Source: JBFGCM01 sp041581135
GTDB lineage: Bacteria; Actinomycetota; Acidimicrobiia; Spongiisociales; UBA5794
Direction: 5' to 3'
Assembly (NCBI GenBank): GCA_041581135.1
Contig: JBFGCM010000009.1
Coordinates: forward strand, 1 to 60,732
DNA length: 60,732 nt
Position numbers and translations under genes: made by a program. This document shows positions 35,687 through 46,492 of the stretch, piece by piece (the stretch's first letter is position 1; each line of letters begins with the position of its first letter). Below the pieces are notes generated by a model that had not been told where the DNA came from, made no database searches, and saw only the letters and a program-made list of their open reading frames with translations.

Positions 35687-36442
35687 TCAGCTCCCGGCGA
35701 TGGCGTCGACGAGGGGCGGGAGCAGCTCACCGATGGCGCCCTCGAGCCTCACGGTGGCCTTGTGGTCATGGTCGGTCGGGCCGCGATTGAGGATGACGAG
35801 CGGCCGCCCACGCTCGGCTACCTCCAGTGGGAACAATGCGGCCGGATACACCGACAACGTGGTGCCGATGGCGAGCGCCAGGTCGGCGGCGTCGGCCCAC
35901 GCCGCGGCGATGTCCATGGCGGCAGCAGGCATCGACTCTCCGAAGCTGACCACCGCCGCTTTCAGGATGCCGCCACACTCCAGGCAGGCCGGGTCCGACT
36001 CGCCGCCTTCCCACCGGACCCGTACCTCGGCGTCGTCTGCCTCGGTGGCGCACGACAAGCAGCGAATCCGGCGGGCGGTGCCGTGGAGCTCCACGACCGC
36101 ATCGTCGGGGAGGCCCGCCGACTGGTGGAGGCCGTCGATGTTCTGGGTGACGCAGCCGATCATCTTGCCCGAACGCCAGAGTCGGACGAGGGCGGTGTGG
36201 CCTTCGTTGGGTGTGGCCTCGAATAGCGAAGAGGTGTACCGCATGCGCCACGACCGCTGTCTGGTCTCCGGGCGGGACACGTAGCGCTGGTAGGTGAACT
36301 CCTTCGGATCCACCTTGGTCCAGATTCCGTCAGGTCCACGGAAGTCGGGGATGCCCGACTCGGTGGACATGCCGGCGCCGGTGAACACGAGGATTCGCTC
36401 GGCTGCCGAGAGCAGAGATGCGGCGGAGTCGAAGGGATCCAT
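35687..36442 (-). CDS. cobB: Sir2-family NAD-dependent protein deacylase
   Basis: Removes acetyl or other acyl groups from protein lysines while consuming NAD+. The 251-residue sequence has GAGMSTESGIPDFRG (20s), TQNIDGLHQ (99-107), catalytic His120 in ELHGT, and four zinc Cys (128, 131, 153, 156). The region between FRG and TQNID does not show the Tyr/Arg pair of the class III desuccinylases clearly, so the acyl preference is left open. The ATG at 36442 is the only good start. A carboxylase, an acyl-CoA mutase and other acyl-CoA enzymes encoded nearby could be regulated by acylation, but that is speculation. Confidence 0.94.
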   Translation of the reverse strand: MDPFDSAASLLSAAERILVFTGAGMSTESGIPDFRGPDGIWTKVDPKEFTYQRYVSRPETRQRSWRMRYTSSLFEATPNEGHTALVRLWRSGKMIGCVTQNIDGLHQSAGLPDDAVVELHGTARRIRCLSCATEADDAEVRVRWEGGESDPACLECGGILKAAVVSFGESMPAAAMDIAAAWADAADLALAIGTTLSVYPAALFPLEVAERGRPLVILNRGPTDHDHKATVRLEGAIGELLPPLVDAIAGS

Positions 36443-36477
36443 CGGGCGGCAGGGTACCGCTCGGCGTCAGGACGCGA

Positions 36478-36825
36478 TCAGGGTGACGGGCGGTGGGCGT
36501 CGTCGAACCGGAGCCGAGCGTGTTCCCGCCGCAGTCCGGGCGGGAGGCGCCGGACGTGTGCGGCGGAGAGCGGCGGGATGGTCATGCGTACCCGAGTCTC
36601 GCCGGCGGTGGCGAGCACCAGCCCTTCCCGGATCAGCTGCGGCAGGTGAATGGGGCGGCGCAGCGGCTCCGCTCGGCTCGCCGCCGTCACCAACCGCAGG
36701 AGGTCGGCGACGGCTCCCCACCCGAGCACGGCCGTCCAGTAGCGCCGCACGTATGGATGGTCCGGCGGGAAGCCGAGCGCCGCGGCCGCATCGACCCAGG
36801 GGACGGGCACCACGAACGGTCGCAT
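36478..36825 (-). CDS. Conserved-looking hypothetical protein, 115 residues
   Basis: From ATG at 36825 the product starts MRPFVVPVPWVDAAAALG and has an ordered, helix-forming middle (HPYVRRYWTAVLGWGAVADLLRL) and a basic C-terminus. Its codon usage and lack of low-complexity sequence suggest a real gene. I do not recognise the family. An in-frame ATG at 36990 would add a 55-residue Pro/Arg-rich extension that looks less convincing. No ribosome-binding site is evident at either start. The upstream stretch (36980-37030) is markedly AT-richer than its surroundings and probably holds the promoter. Confidence 0.55.
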   Translation of the reverse strand: MRPFVVPVPWVDAAAALGFPPDHPYVRRYWTAVLGWGAVADLLRLVTAASRAEPLRRPIHLPQLIREGLVLATAGETRVRMTIPPLSAAHVRRLPPGLRREHARLRFDDAHRPSP

Positions 36826-37055
36826 CTGTGCGGTGCGGCGGGGTGGCCGTGTGTCGTTGGGACGGGAGGTCTCATCACCGTCGGCTCTGGAGGAGGGAGA
36901 CCTCCCGGCAGTGCCCGAGCATGGCGCGGAGCCCGTCGCTACCAGAGGACGTTGATCTCGATCGGGCGGCTCGGGCACTGCCGAAAGCATGCCTCTTTGA
37001 TACCAGATAGTAGGAAGTGCAATCAAGTAGCATGGATTGAGGTCGCGAAACTTCG
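36826..37055. other. Intergenic region with AT-rich island
   Basis: Between the ABC exporter stop and the small hypothetical gene, both on the minus strand. Bases about 36985-37030 are unusually AT-rich for this window and contain ttgatt and tactat on the minus strand, but at a spacing that does not form a standard promoter. I see no other gene. Confidence 0.4.
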
Positions 37056-38867
37056 CTACTCGAGGTGCCAGGGCACCGCCTCGCCGGTCTGCACGTCCCA
37101 CAGGCCGGCGTAAACGCCACCGGCAGCCACCAGATCGTCGTGGGTGCCGGTTTCCACGACCCCGCCGTCGGCCATCACGTAGATGGCCTCGGCGTGGCGG
37201 ATCGTGGAGAGGCGATGGGCCACCACGACGGTGGTGCGATGCAGGGAGATCCGCTCCAAGGAACGTTGGATGGCGGCCTCGGTCTCGTTGTCGACCGCAG
37301 ACGTCGCCTCGTCGAGGACCAACACCGGTGGGTCGCCGACGACGGCACGGGCGATCGACAACCGTTGCCGTTGTCCGCCGGACAGCTTCTGGCCCCGCTC
37401 GCCGACGATCGTGTCGTAGCCGTCGGGCAACGCGATGATGAAGTCGTGGGCCTCGGCGACCTGGGCGGCCGCCATGATCTCCTCGTCGGTGGCGTCCGGC
37501 TTCCCGTAGGCGATGTTCTCGCGCACGGTGCCGTGGAACAGAAACACGTCCTGGCTGACGAGACCGATGGCGCGTCGCAGATCAGCGGTGCGCAGCTCCG
37601 GCAGCGAGTAGCCGTCGAGACGGATCTCGCCGGATTCGATGTCGTAGAAGCGCAGCATCAGCTTCACGAGCGTGGTCTTGCCCGACCCCGTTGCGCCGAC
37701 GAACGCAGTGGTTTCGCCGGGCCGGATCTCGAGGGTCACGTCTGTGAGAGCCTGGTAGCCGTTGGGATACGAGAAGCCGACCGCGTCGAACTCGATGTGG
37801 CCTTTGACGCCGTTGAGCGGGATGGTGCCGTCCTTCAGCTGCGGCTCGGTATCGAGCACGTCGAGGATGCGGTTGGTGGAGGCCATGCCTCGCTGGTAGA
37901 GGTCGAATGTCTGACCGAGCCGGGTCAGCGGCCAGAGCAGTCGCTGCGTGAGGTACACCATGACGCTGTAGGCCCCGACCTCCAGGCTGCCGTCGAGGGC
38001 CTGGAAACCGCCGACCACCAGCGTGGCGGTGAAGCCGACCAGGATCGCCACCCGGATGAGGGGCGAGAAGGCCGAACTCAGGGTGATGGCCCGACGGTTG
38101 GCCGCCTGGTAGTCCTCGCTCTCCTTGCCGATCCGGGCCACTTCGCGTAGCTCTGCCGTGAACGACTTGATGGTGGCGATACCGCCGAGGTTGTTGGCGA
38201 GCTGGCTGTTCAGGTTGCCCGCCTGGTTGCGCACTGCCGCGTACCGCGGTTCCATCAGCTTCTGAAATCGGAGTGATCCCCATAGGATGAGGGGTATCGG
38301 CAGGAAGGCCATCCACGCGATGCTCGGCGCCATGACGAAGAATGCGACGCCGATGCTCACCACGGTGGTCAGCATCTGGAGCACCTCGTCGGCGCCGACG
38401 TCGAGGAACCGTTCCAGCTGGTTGACGTCGTCGTTGAGCACGGCCATGAGGCCGCCGGTGGATTGGTCTTCGAAGTAGCCCATCTCCAGCGACTGCACGT
38501 GGGCGTAGGCGTCCATTCGCAGTTCGTGCTGCACGGTCTGGGCGAGGTTGCGCCACGTGACCCCGGCGAAGTACTCGGTCACCGACTCCAGTGCCCAGAT
38601 GACGAACGTCAGCACCGCCAGCGCGACGATCTGCGAGCGGGCGTCGATGAAACCCAGCCCCGCCAGCACGGAGTCCTCCTGCCGCACGACCACGTCCACG
38701 GCGGCCCCGATGAGGAAGGGAGGAGCGAGGTCGAAGAGCTTGTTCGACACCGACCACATGCCGGCGCGTATGGCCCGCCCGCGATGGCGCGCCGCATACC
38801 GCCACAGGCGTCGTAGTGCCGGAGTGTGGCCCGGGTGGTCGATGGAACCCGGGGCGAGCGAGGTCAT
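37056..38867 (-). CDS. ABC exporter, fused permease and ATPase
   Basis: The 603-residue half-transporter has six predicted helices in residues 30-330 and an ATPase domain with Walker A GATGSGKTT, Q-loop VSQDVFLF, signature LSGGQRQRLS, Walker B VLVLDEATSAVD and switch His in AHRLST. The length is typical of MsbA/LmrA-like exporters, unlike the other exporter at 14214. ATG at 38867. It lies 41 bp downstream of the penicillin-binding protein gene on the same strand, so co-transcription is likely. Substrate unknown; lipid or drug export are the usual roles. Confidence 0.93.
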   Translation of the reverse strand: MTSLAPGSIDHPGHTPALRRLWRYAARHRGRAIRAGMWSVSNKLFDLAPPFLIGAAVDVVVRQEDSVLAGLGFIDARSQIVALAVLTFVIWALESVTEYFAGVTWRNLAQTVQHELRMDAYAHVQSLEMGYFEDQSTGGLMAVLNDDVNQLERFLDVGADEVLQMLTTVVSIGVAFFVMAPSIAWMAFLPIPLILWGSLRFQKLMEPRYAAVRNQAGNLNSQLANNLGGIATIKSFTAELREVARIGKESEDYQAANRRAITLSSAFSPLIRVAILVGFTATLVVGGFQALDGSLEVGAYSVMVYLTQRLLWPLTRLGQTFDLYQRGMASTNRILDVLDTEPQLKDGTIPLNGVKGHIEFDAVGFSYPNGYQALTDVTLEIRPGETTAFVGATGSGKTTLVKLMLRFYDIESGEIRLDGYSLPELRTADLRRAIGLVSQDVFLFHGTVRENIAYGKPDATDEEIMAAAQVAEAHDFIIALPDGYDTIVGERGQKLSGGQRQRLSIARAVVGDPPVLVLDEATSAVDNETEAAIQRSLERISLHRTTVVVAHRLSTIRHAEAIYVMADGGVVETGTHDDLVAAGGVYAGLWDVQTGEAVPWHLE

Positions 38868-38908
38868 GGCGTGAGGCTAGTGACCGCTCGGGGCGGTACC
38901 GGCGGAGA

Positions 38909-41440
38909 TCAGCCGTCCGGCGGTGGGGCGGCCACCCCGATGAACACCGTGATGGTCGCACCGTCCGTCACCACGGTGCCGGGCCCCGGGCTGGTGGCCA
39001 CCACCTTGCCGATCAACGCCGGGTCGGCGGTCACCTGCTCGGCTCGCGCCCAGCCGACGTTGACGCCGGTGGAGGAGGTCCACGTCGCCAGCGCTCCGGG
39101 CACCTCGGCCTCGGCAACGCCGATGAGGCTGGTCAAGGCCGCGGTCGGCGGCAGGCCACCGGACACGATGATCACCACTGTGCGGCCCTGGGTCATCACG
39201 GTGCCGGCGGCGGGACTCTGTCCGAGGATCCGGCCTTCGGGCTGGCTGGAGAACTCCTCCTTGACCGATGCATTGAATCCGGCGCGACGGATGGCGGTGA
39301 TCGCCGCGCTCTTGCTCAGACCCTTGATGGACGGCACTTCGTTCTTCGGCGTCTGGTAGTAGATCGAGGTGCCGTCCGGCTCGGGCGGGAACGGGACCGG
39401 TTCCATGTCCTCGATGACCGTGAGCATGAAGTGTTTCCAGATGGGCGCCGCCAGGTTGCCGCCGAATGCCCGCCGGATGTACTGGTCGCGTCCCTCGAGG
39501 GCGTTGAACACCGTGAAGTCGACCATCTCGACGAGCGCCTCCGGGTAGCCGACCCAGACGGCGGTGGTCACCTGCGGGACGAAGCCCATGAACCAGACGT
39601 CCCGTGACTGCTGCGCCGTGCCGGTCTTGCCTGCCTGCTCCCAGCCGTTGCCGAGCCGGGCCGCTGTCCCGGTTCCCTCGGCCACGGTCTTCTTGAGCGT
39701 CTTCACCACGGCCGCAGCCAGGGCCTCGTCGATCACCTGCTCACGAACGACGTCGTGCTCATAGATCACGTTGCCGTTGCTGTCGGTGATCTTCTCGATG
39801 AGGTAGGACTCGGCCTTCTCGCCGTAGTTGGCGATGGTGGAGAAGGCCGCCGCCATTTCGAGCGGACTCACCTCTTCGGTGCCCAGTGTTATCGAGAGGA
39901 CAGGGTCGAGATGCGATTCGATGCCCATTCGATTGGCGACGTCGACGATCTGGTCGGGGCCCACCTCGAACGAGACCTGGCAGTAGACCGTGTTCGTGGA
40001 GAGGTAGGTGGCGGCTTCGAGGGTTCGGATACCGGCACCGCTCCGGCTGGCGTTGTTGCAGGTCCAGATGTTGCCCTCGGGGCTGCACGGGAACCCGCAG
40101 TCGATCTTCTGTGGGCTCGTCATGTCCCAGTAGGAGGCGAGCGTGATGGGCCGGCCGAACTGACTGCCGTTCTCCAGGGCGGCCACCAAGGTGAACGGCT
40201 TGAAGGCCGACCCAGCCTGTCGTCGTCCCTTTCCGGCCAGGTCGTAGTCGCGCTCGCCGCTGTCGACGTCGGTGCCGAAGTCGAGACCGCTGGACATCAC
40301 CCGGATCGCCCCGGTTGCGTTGTCCACCATGGCGATGGCGCCGGTGGGGCCGTCGCTGCCCGGCGGGAACCACTCGCGCAGGATGCGGTTCGCCTCCTCC
40401 TGCAAGGCGAAGTCGAGCGTGACGGTGACCTCCAGGCCGCCGCCGCCCTCACACTCGGTGTCGCTGGCGGGACAGCCGAACAGCGCTCGCTTGCGCTCGA
40501 CGAACGTGTCGCCGAGCCCGAAACGCGGATCATTGAGCAGGTCCTCGCGAGCGGCGATGATCACTTGAGGCGCGAGCTGCTCGAACTCGACGTGCGGAAT
40601 CACGCTCAGCGGGCGCGCTTTCGCCGCCTCGCCTTCCGCCGCGGTGATGAACTCGTTGTCCACCATGTTTTCGATGACGGCGTCGCGAGCCCGGACGACG
40701 CGAGTGCGATCCTCTCGATCTTCGTCGCGGAGGTCGTACAACGAGGGGTTGCGGATGGGCGTCATCATGGCCGCCGCTTCCTCGATGGTCAGCTCGTGGA
40801 GCTCCTTGCCGTAGTACTCCTGGGCGGCTGCCGTGACTCCGTAGGCATTTGACCCGTAGAAGACCGAGTTGACGTAGAACTCGAGGATGTCGTCCTTCTC
40901 ATAGCGTCGCTCCAGCTCGGCAGCGATGACGGCCTCACAGACCTTGCGCTCCAGCGTGATCTCGTTGGACAGGAAGACCGACTTGACCACCTGCTGGGTG
41001 ATGGTCGACCCGCCCTGGCGGTTGCCGCCGCGAGCATCCTCGATGACCGCACGGAAGATCGAGCGGAAATCGATTCCCTCGTGCTCGTAGAAGTTCTCGT
41101 CTTCGGCTGCCAACACCGCGTTGAGCACCAGTGGAGGTATCTCCTCGATCGGCGTCGGCTGGCTGTTGCGCTCTGTCAGCACCCCCAGCAACACGCCATC
41201 AGACGTATAGACCTCCGAGAGGCGAGACAGGTCGGGGAAGTCCAGGTCCCACTCGTCCGGGTTGCAGATGTAGTGGTCCTCGAGATCCTGGATGGTGCCG
41301 AATGCGGCGTTGGAGCTCAGGAACGAGAACAGCCCGAACCAGGTCGCGGCGAGGAACCCCATGCCCGCCAGAATGGCGAGCGCGGGCAAGCGGCGACCGC
41401 GCCGCTCTCCTCGCTCGACTTCATGAATGGTGGGTGACAT
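38909..41440 (-). CDS. Bifunctional class A penicillin-binding protein with PASTA domains
   Basis: The 843-residue protein polymerises and crosslinks peptidoglycan outside the membrane. A single membrane helix (about 18-40) is followed by the GT51 glycosyltransferase domain with catalytic Glu in AAEDENFYEHEGID and GGSTITQQVVKS. The transpeptidase domain has SxxK in GSAFKPF, SxN in YLSTNTVY and KTG in AGKTGTAQ. Two PASTA-like domains (about 685-840: VPSIKGLSKSAAI and the following repeat) end the protein. Its paired Cys (CGFPCS, CNNAS) are in the transpeptidase domain. I chose ATG at 41440, beginning MSPTIHEVERG; a GTG at 41476 would add 12 residues. It diverges from the mutase gene. Confidence 0.94.
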   Translation of the reverse strand: MSPTIHEVERGERRGRRLPALAILAGMGFLAATWFGLFSFLSSNAAFGTIQDLEDHYICNPDEWDLDFPDLSRLSEVYTSDGVLLGVLTERNSQPTPIEEIPPLVLNAVLAAEDENFYEHEGIDFRSIFRAVIEDARGGNRQGGSTITQQVVKSVFLSNEITLERKVCEAVIAAELERRYEKDDILEFYVNSVFYGSNAYGVTAAAQEYYGKELHELTIEEAAAMMTPIRNPSLYDLRDEDREDRTRVVRARDAVIENMVDNEFITAAEGEAAKARPLSVIPHVEFEQLAPQVIIAAREDLLNDPRFGLGDTFVERKRALFGCPASDTECEGGGGLEVTVTLDFALQEEANRILREWFPPGSDGPTGAIAMVDNATGAIRVMSSGLDFGTDVDSGERDYDLAGKGRRQAGSAFKPFTLVAALENGSQFGRPITLASYWDMTSPQKIDCGFPCSPEGNIWTCNNASRSGAGIRTLEAATYLSTNTVYCQVSFEVGPDQIVDVANRMGIESHLDPVLSITLGTEEVSPLEMAAAFSTIANYGEKAESYLIEKITDSNGNVIYEHDVVREQVIDEALAAAVVKTLKKTVAEGTGTAARLGNGWEQAGKTGTAQQSRDVWFMGFVPQVTTAVWVGYPEALVEMVDFTVFNALEGRDQYIRRAFGGNLAAPIWKHFMLTVIEDMEPVPFPPEPDGTSIYYQTPKNEVPSIKGLSKSAAITAIRRAGFNASVKEEFSSQPEGRILGQSPAAGTVMTQGRTVVIIVSGGLPPTAALTSLIGVAEAEVPGALATWTSSTGVNVGWARAEQVTADPALIGKVVATSPGPGTVVTDGATITVFIGVAAPPPDG

Positions 41441-41585
41441 GTCCGCCAGGGGTTTCCACTCGTGTAAGAGACGCACGAGAGCGCTGCAGAGTTCCCATTA
41501 ACATCACCACGAGCGTCTCTCGGGGCAGTGTACCGATGTCACAGGACAACTCTGATTTCTCCGCGACCGGGATGGTTCGCTCCCC
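41441..41585. promoter_or_regulatory. Divergent promoter region (penicillin-binding protein / mutase)
   Basis: This 145-bp gap separates two diverging genes and must serve both. It has a relatively AT-rich core (cccattaacatcacc near 41497-41511) and two widely spaced complementary heptamers, agagacg (41467) and cgtctct (41513). I cannot assign individual boxes. Confidence 0.4.
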
Positions 41586-43129
<1,544 letters not shown>

Positions 43130-43133
<4 letters not shown>

Positions 43134-44497
43134 GCAACGATCCGCACCGATTCCTCATCATCGGAGGTGGCCCGGCCGGCCACGCCGCCGCCACCACGGC
43201 AGCCATGCATGGCGCCCACGTCACTCTCGTCGAGGACTCCATCGTGGGCGGGGCCGCCCATCTCTGGGATTGCATCCCGTCGAAGGCGATGGTGGCGTCG
43301 GCACGACGGCTCTCCGCCATTCGCACCGGCTACGCGCTCGGCATCGCCGGAGTGGGTGACGACGTCGACGTCGACATGGTGGGGCTGTCCGAGCACCTCG
43401 AAGGCATCACCGGAAGCCTGGCCCATGGGTTCACGGACATGCTCGTCTCCCAGGGTGTCGAGATCATCATGGGACGAGGCCGGTTCACCGGCCCCAACAC
43501 TGGGGTGGCCACCACTGATGACGGTGACGTCGAGATACCGTTCGACTCCGCACTCATCTCCACCGGGTCGCGCCCGTGGATACCGGACTGGGCTCCGGTC
43601 GACGGGGTGCGGGTGCTGTCCACCCGCGACGCCTACCACTGGGAGGAGCGGCCCGACCACATCGCCATCATCGGCTCAGGGGTCACCGGCGTGGAGTTCG
43701 TGCACATCTTCGCCTCGCTCGGCTCCAAGGTGACCTTGCTCGTGAGCCGGCACCACGTGCTGCCGCATCGGGATTCCGAGGTCGCCAGCGAGCTGGAGGA
43801 GGACTTCCTGGAACGAGGGGTGACCCTGCTCAAGGGGGCCCGTGCGTCGGCTGTGACCATGACCGATGACGGAGTCGAGGTACAGATCGAGGACGGCCGA
43901 CGGGTGCCGGCCACCCATGCGTTGCTCGCTGTCGGATCCCTTCCCAACAGCGACGGGCTCGATGTCGACGCGGCGGGGGTCAAGCTCACCGAGCGCGGCC
44001 ACGTGATCGTCGACGCGTATCAACGGACCTCGGTGAGCCACATCTTCGCCGCCGGCGACGTCACCGGTCAGCTGCCGCTCTCGTCGGTGGCGACCATGCA
44101 AGGCAAGAAGATCGGCAAGCAAGTGATGGGTCACCGCGTGACGCCGCTCGATTTCCCCAAGGTGACCCAGGCCATCTTCACCGAACCCGAGATCGCCTCC
44201 GTCGGGCTGGAAGAGGCCGATGCGGCTGCGGAGGGACGCAAGGTCCGCATCACCAAGGTGCCGTTCGCCTCCAACTCCCGCGCCCTGATCTCAGGGGTGC
44301 CCGGAGGGTTCGTCAAGGTGATCAGTGACCCGGCCACCCACGAGATACTCGGCGGCACCATCGTCGGCAAGAACGCCTCGGAGCTGATCGCCGTCGTGGC
44401 CTTGGCGGTGCAAGCGAGCCTGAAGGTGGACACGTTGGTCGAGACGCTCCTCGTCCACCCGTCGATGACCGAGAGCCTCACCGAGGCGGCCGAGTAG
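43130..44497 (+). CDS. LpdA-like flavoprotein lacking the redox disulfide, probable NAD(P)H:quinone reductase
   Basis: The 455-residue protein has the full pyridine-nucleotide-disulfide reductase fold: FAD motif IIGGGPAGHAA, NAD motif IIGSGVTGVEFVH, second FAD motif IFAAGDVTG and the C-terminal dimer domain with LLVHPSMTES. At the active site, however, the sequence is GGAAHLWDCIPSK: Ala43 replaces the first Cys and only Cys48 remains. Mycobacterial LpdA (Rv3303c) has the same loss and reduces quinones instead of lipoyl groups, so I predict that activity. The C-terminal HPSMTES also lacks the HxH-P-T form of true E3. It overlaps the mutase stop by 4 bp; why the two are coupled is unclear. Confidence 0.9.
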
Positions 44498-44604
44498 GCC
44501 GAAACCGGGGTCCTCCGGCTGGTTCGAGCCACCGCGCCGAACGCCTAGCCCAGGCCAACCTCGGTGGTCGCTGCTCCGTTCTCGCGTCGCCTGACGCCTG
44601 CCGG
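44498..44604. other. Convergent intergenic region
   Basis: The 107-bp gap lies between two converging genes. It contains short GC-rich self-complementary stretches (for example ccgg...ccgg near 44508-44521) but no convincing terminator, and no gene. Confidence 0.3.
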
Positions 44605-46419
44605 CTAGGGGATGTCGAGCCAGCGGGAGAGGTGGAAGCCGGTGCCGGTGGAGGCGTTGACCCACCACGCTTTGGTGCCTTGGTGGTAGGTGGCGACATC
44701 GAAGTAGCCGTTGTCGTTGAAGTCGCCGATGACCATGGGTGCCCAGCCGGTCTTCGTGGCGTAGGTGCTCCAGTGGCCCAGTGTGAAGCCGCTTCCGGTG
44801 GATACGGCGACCCACCAGCGGCCCGTGCCCTCGTGGTAGGACACCAGGTCGGTCTTGCCGTCGTTGGTGAACTCGCCCACCCCATGGAACGTCCAGCCGG
44901 TGGTGGTGGCGAAGGTGGTCCAGAGCGCCTGGGTGAAGCCGGTGCCGGTGGACAGGTTCACCCACCAGCGGCCCGTGCCCTGGTGGAACACGATGAAGTC
45001 GACCTTGCCGTCGCCGTTGAAGTCGCCGACGTGGTGCTGGGACCACCCGGACTTGGTGCCGAACGTGGCCCACAGCTCGAGGGTGAAGCCGGTGCCGGTG
45101 GATCGGTTCAGCCACCAGCGTCCGGTGCCCTCGTGGTAGGAGAGCACGTCGTCGCGACCGTCGCCGGTGAAGTCTCCCACCAGGTGCGGACCCCAACCGG
45201 TGCGGGTGGAGAACTCCGACCAGAGCTTCAGCGTGAACGTGGAGCCGTTCGAGACGTTCACCCACCATCGGCCGAGACCCTCGTGGTAGTTGACGACGTC
45301 GTCGAGCCCGTCACCGTTGAAGTCGCCCACCAGCTGAGGGCCCCAGCCCGTCTTCGACGAGAACGTCGCCCACAACGTCACCGTCGGCGTCGTGGCGCCG
45401 CCCCCCAAGACCCACCACGTGCCGCTCGCGGCGTGGTAGTTCACCACGTCGTCGGCGCCGTCACCGTTGTAGTCGCCCACAAGCTGCGGGAACCACCCGG
45501 TCTCGGTGTTGAAGTGCTTCCACGGGTAGAACACGAAATCGAAGGCGTCCGCCTCCGCCACCCACCAGTTGCCCCGACCGTCGAACGCCAACACATCGTC
45601 CTGGCCATCACCGGTGAAGTCGCCAACCCGTGGCACCGGCCACCCCCCCGCGAAGCTCACGTCGAGTGGGTCGACGGGTACCTGGGTGGGGGTGCCGACC
45701 ACGGGAACGAACTTGGCGGTGGCGCCGAACGTGGCCGCGGAGTCGCTGTACTGGAAGGCGAAGCGATCGAGCACGTCCACGAAGTAGACGGCATGTTCCA
45801 GACCAGGCCGGCCGGCACCGATGGACCACGCACCGGCGGCGTCGGAGGGAGCGGCGGTGGTGGGGAACCCCTGGCTGTCGGTGAGCACCGCGAACACCTC
45901 GGCAGCGGGGCGCGTGTTGGCAGAGCCGACCTCCAGGAACGTTGTCGTGCCCTCCAGCACCCCGCCTTGGTCCATGGCGGCATTGATGCCGGTGACGGTC
46001 TGGCCGGGGTCCACCACGATGAGGTCGGCCGAGAGCACATCCGGCTGGTTCGGGTAGTACTCGTAGGCGAGCTCGGCGCTGTCGCACGGGGCGAACAGCA
46101 CGTTGTACTGGTCGGGCTCCAGCGGCCCCAGCGTGTAGGTGCCGTTGGCGGCAGCCGTCGTGAAGCCGTCGAAGTTGAAGTTGAAGTCGATGGCATCGAT
46201 GCAAACGTCGGTGGGCGAGCCGAAGGGGACGGTCACCGTGCCGGTGATGAACCCGTCGGTGGCGGCGGTGACGGTGATGCCGGAGAGCTCGGGGGCATCC
46301 GCCACGGAGCGCACGGCCGATGCGGCGTCGAACCCGCCGCGATCGGCCGGATTCGCTGCTGCAGTGGTGAGCGCCGCCAGGACCACCCACACCACGGCGA
46401 TGGTCAGCTTCCTCGCCAC
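44605..46419 (-). CDS. Secreted protein with carboxypeptidase-regulatory-like N-terminus and seven Trp-rich repeats
   Basis: The 604-residue product opens with a signal peptide (ARKLTIAVVWVVLAALTTAAA). Residues about 40-250 contain two or more beta-sandwich segments of the SdrD-B/carboxypeptidase-regulatory type (GTYTLGPLEPDQYNV; GAWSIGAGRP). Residues about 262-604 are seven 50-residue repeats with GDFxGDGxDD and GRWWVNxSTGT, the same family as the C-terminus of the subtilase at 22565. No catalytic domain is visible, so binding is likelier than catalysis. GTG at 46419 is chosen because aggagg (minus strand, 46431-46426) lies 6 nt upstream and the signal peptide starts there. It lies between the LpdA-like gene and the carboxylase operon. 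Confidence 0.88.
   Translation of the reverse strand: MARKLTIAVVWVVLAALTTAAANPADRGGFDAASAVRSVADAPELSGITVTAATDGFITGTVTVPFGSPTDVCIDAIDFNFNFDGFTTAAANGTYTLGPLEPDQYNVLFAPCDSAELAYEYYPNQPDVLSADLIVVDPGQTVTGINAAMDQGGVLEGTTTFLEVGSANTRPAAEVFAVLTDSQGFPTTAAPSDAAGAWSIGAGRPGLEHAVYFVDVLDRFAFQYSDSAATFGATAKFVPVVGTPTQVPVDPLDVSFAGGWPVPRVGDFTGDGQDDVLAFDGRGNWWVAEADAFDFVFYPWKHFNTETGWFPQLVGDYNGDGADDVVNYHAASGTWWVLGGGATTPTVTLWATFSSKTGWGPQLVGDFNGDGLDDVVNYHEGLGRWWVNVSNGSTFTLKLWSEFSTRTGWGPHLVGDFTGDGRDDVLSYHEGTGRWWLNRSTGTGFTLELWATFGTKSGWSQHHVGDFNGDGKVDFIVFHQGTGRWWVNLSTGTGFTQALWTTFATTTGWTFHGVGEFTNDGKTDLVSYHEGTGRWWVAVSTGSGFTLGHWSTYATKTGWAPMVIGDFNDNGYFDVATYHQGTKAWWVNASTGTGFHLSRWLDIP
44608..45633 (-). repeat. Seven coding repeats of 150 bp, shared with the subtilase gene
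   Basis: Copies read (L)VGDFNGDGxDDVV, then YHEGxGRWWVN, STGTGFTLxLW and TKSGW. The first copy is the most divergent (AFDGRGNWWVAEADA), the last is shortened at its end (WLDIP). Period 50 codons. Confidence 0.88.
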
Positions 46420-46492
46420 CTCGGACCTCCTACCGTCGAGTGCCCGCCGAGAATACCTGCGGCGCCGGACTGTGCCGAAGGGCTCCGCCGCC

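Noticed and set aside
38868..41440. Frameshift or truncation between the exporter and the penicillin-binding protein
   Set aside because: Both proteins are complete with all motifs in order; the 41-bp gap is an ordinary operon spacer.
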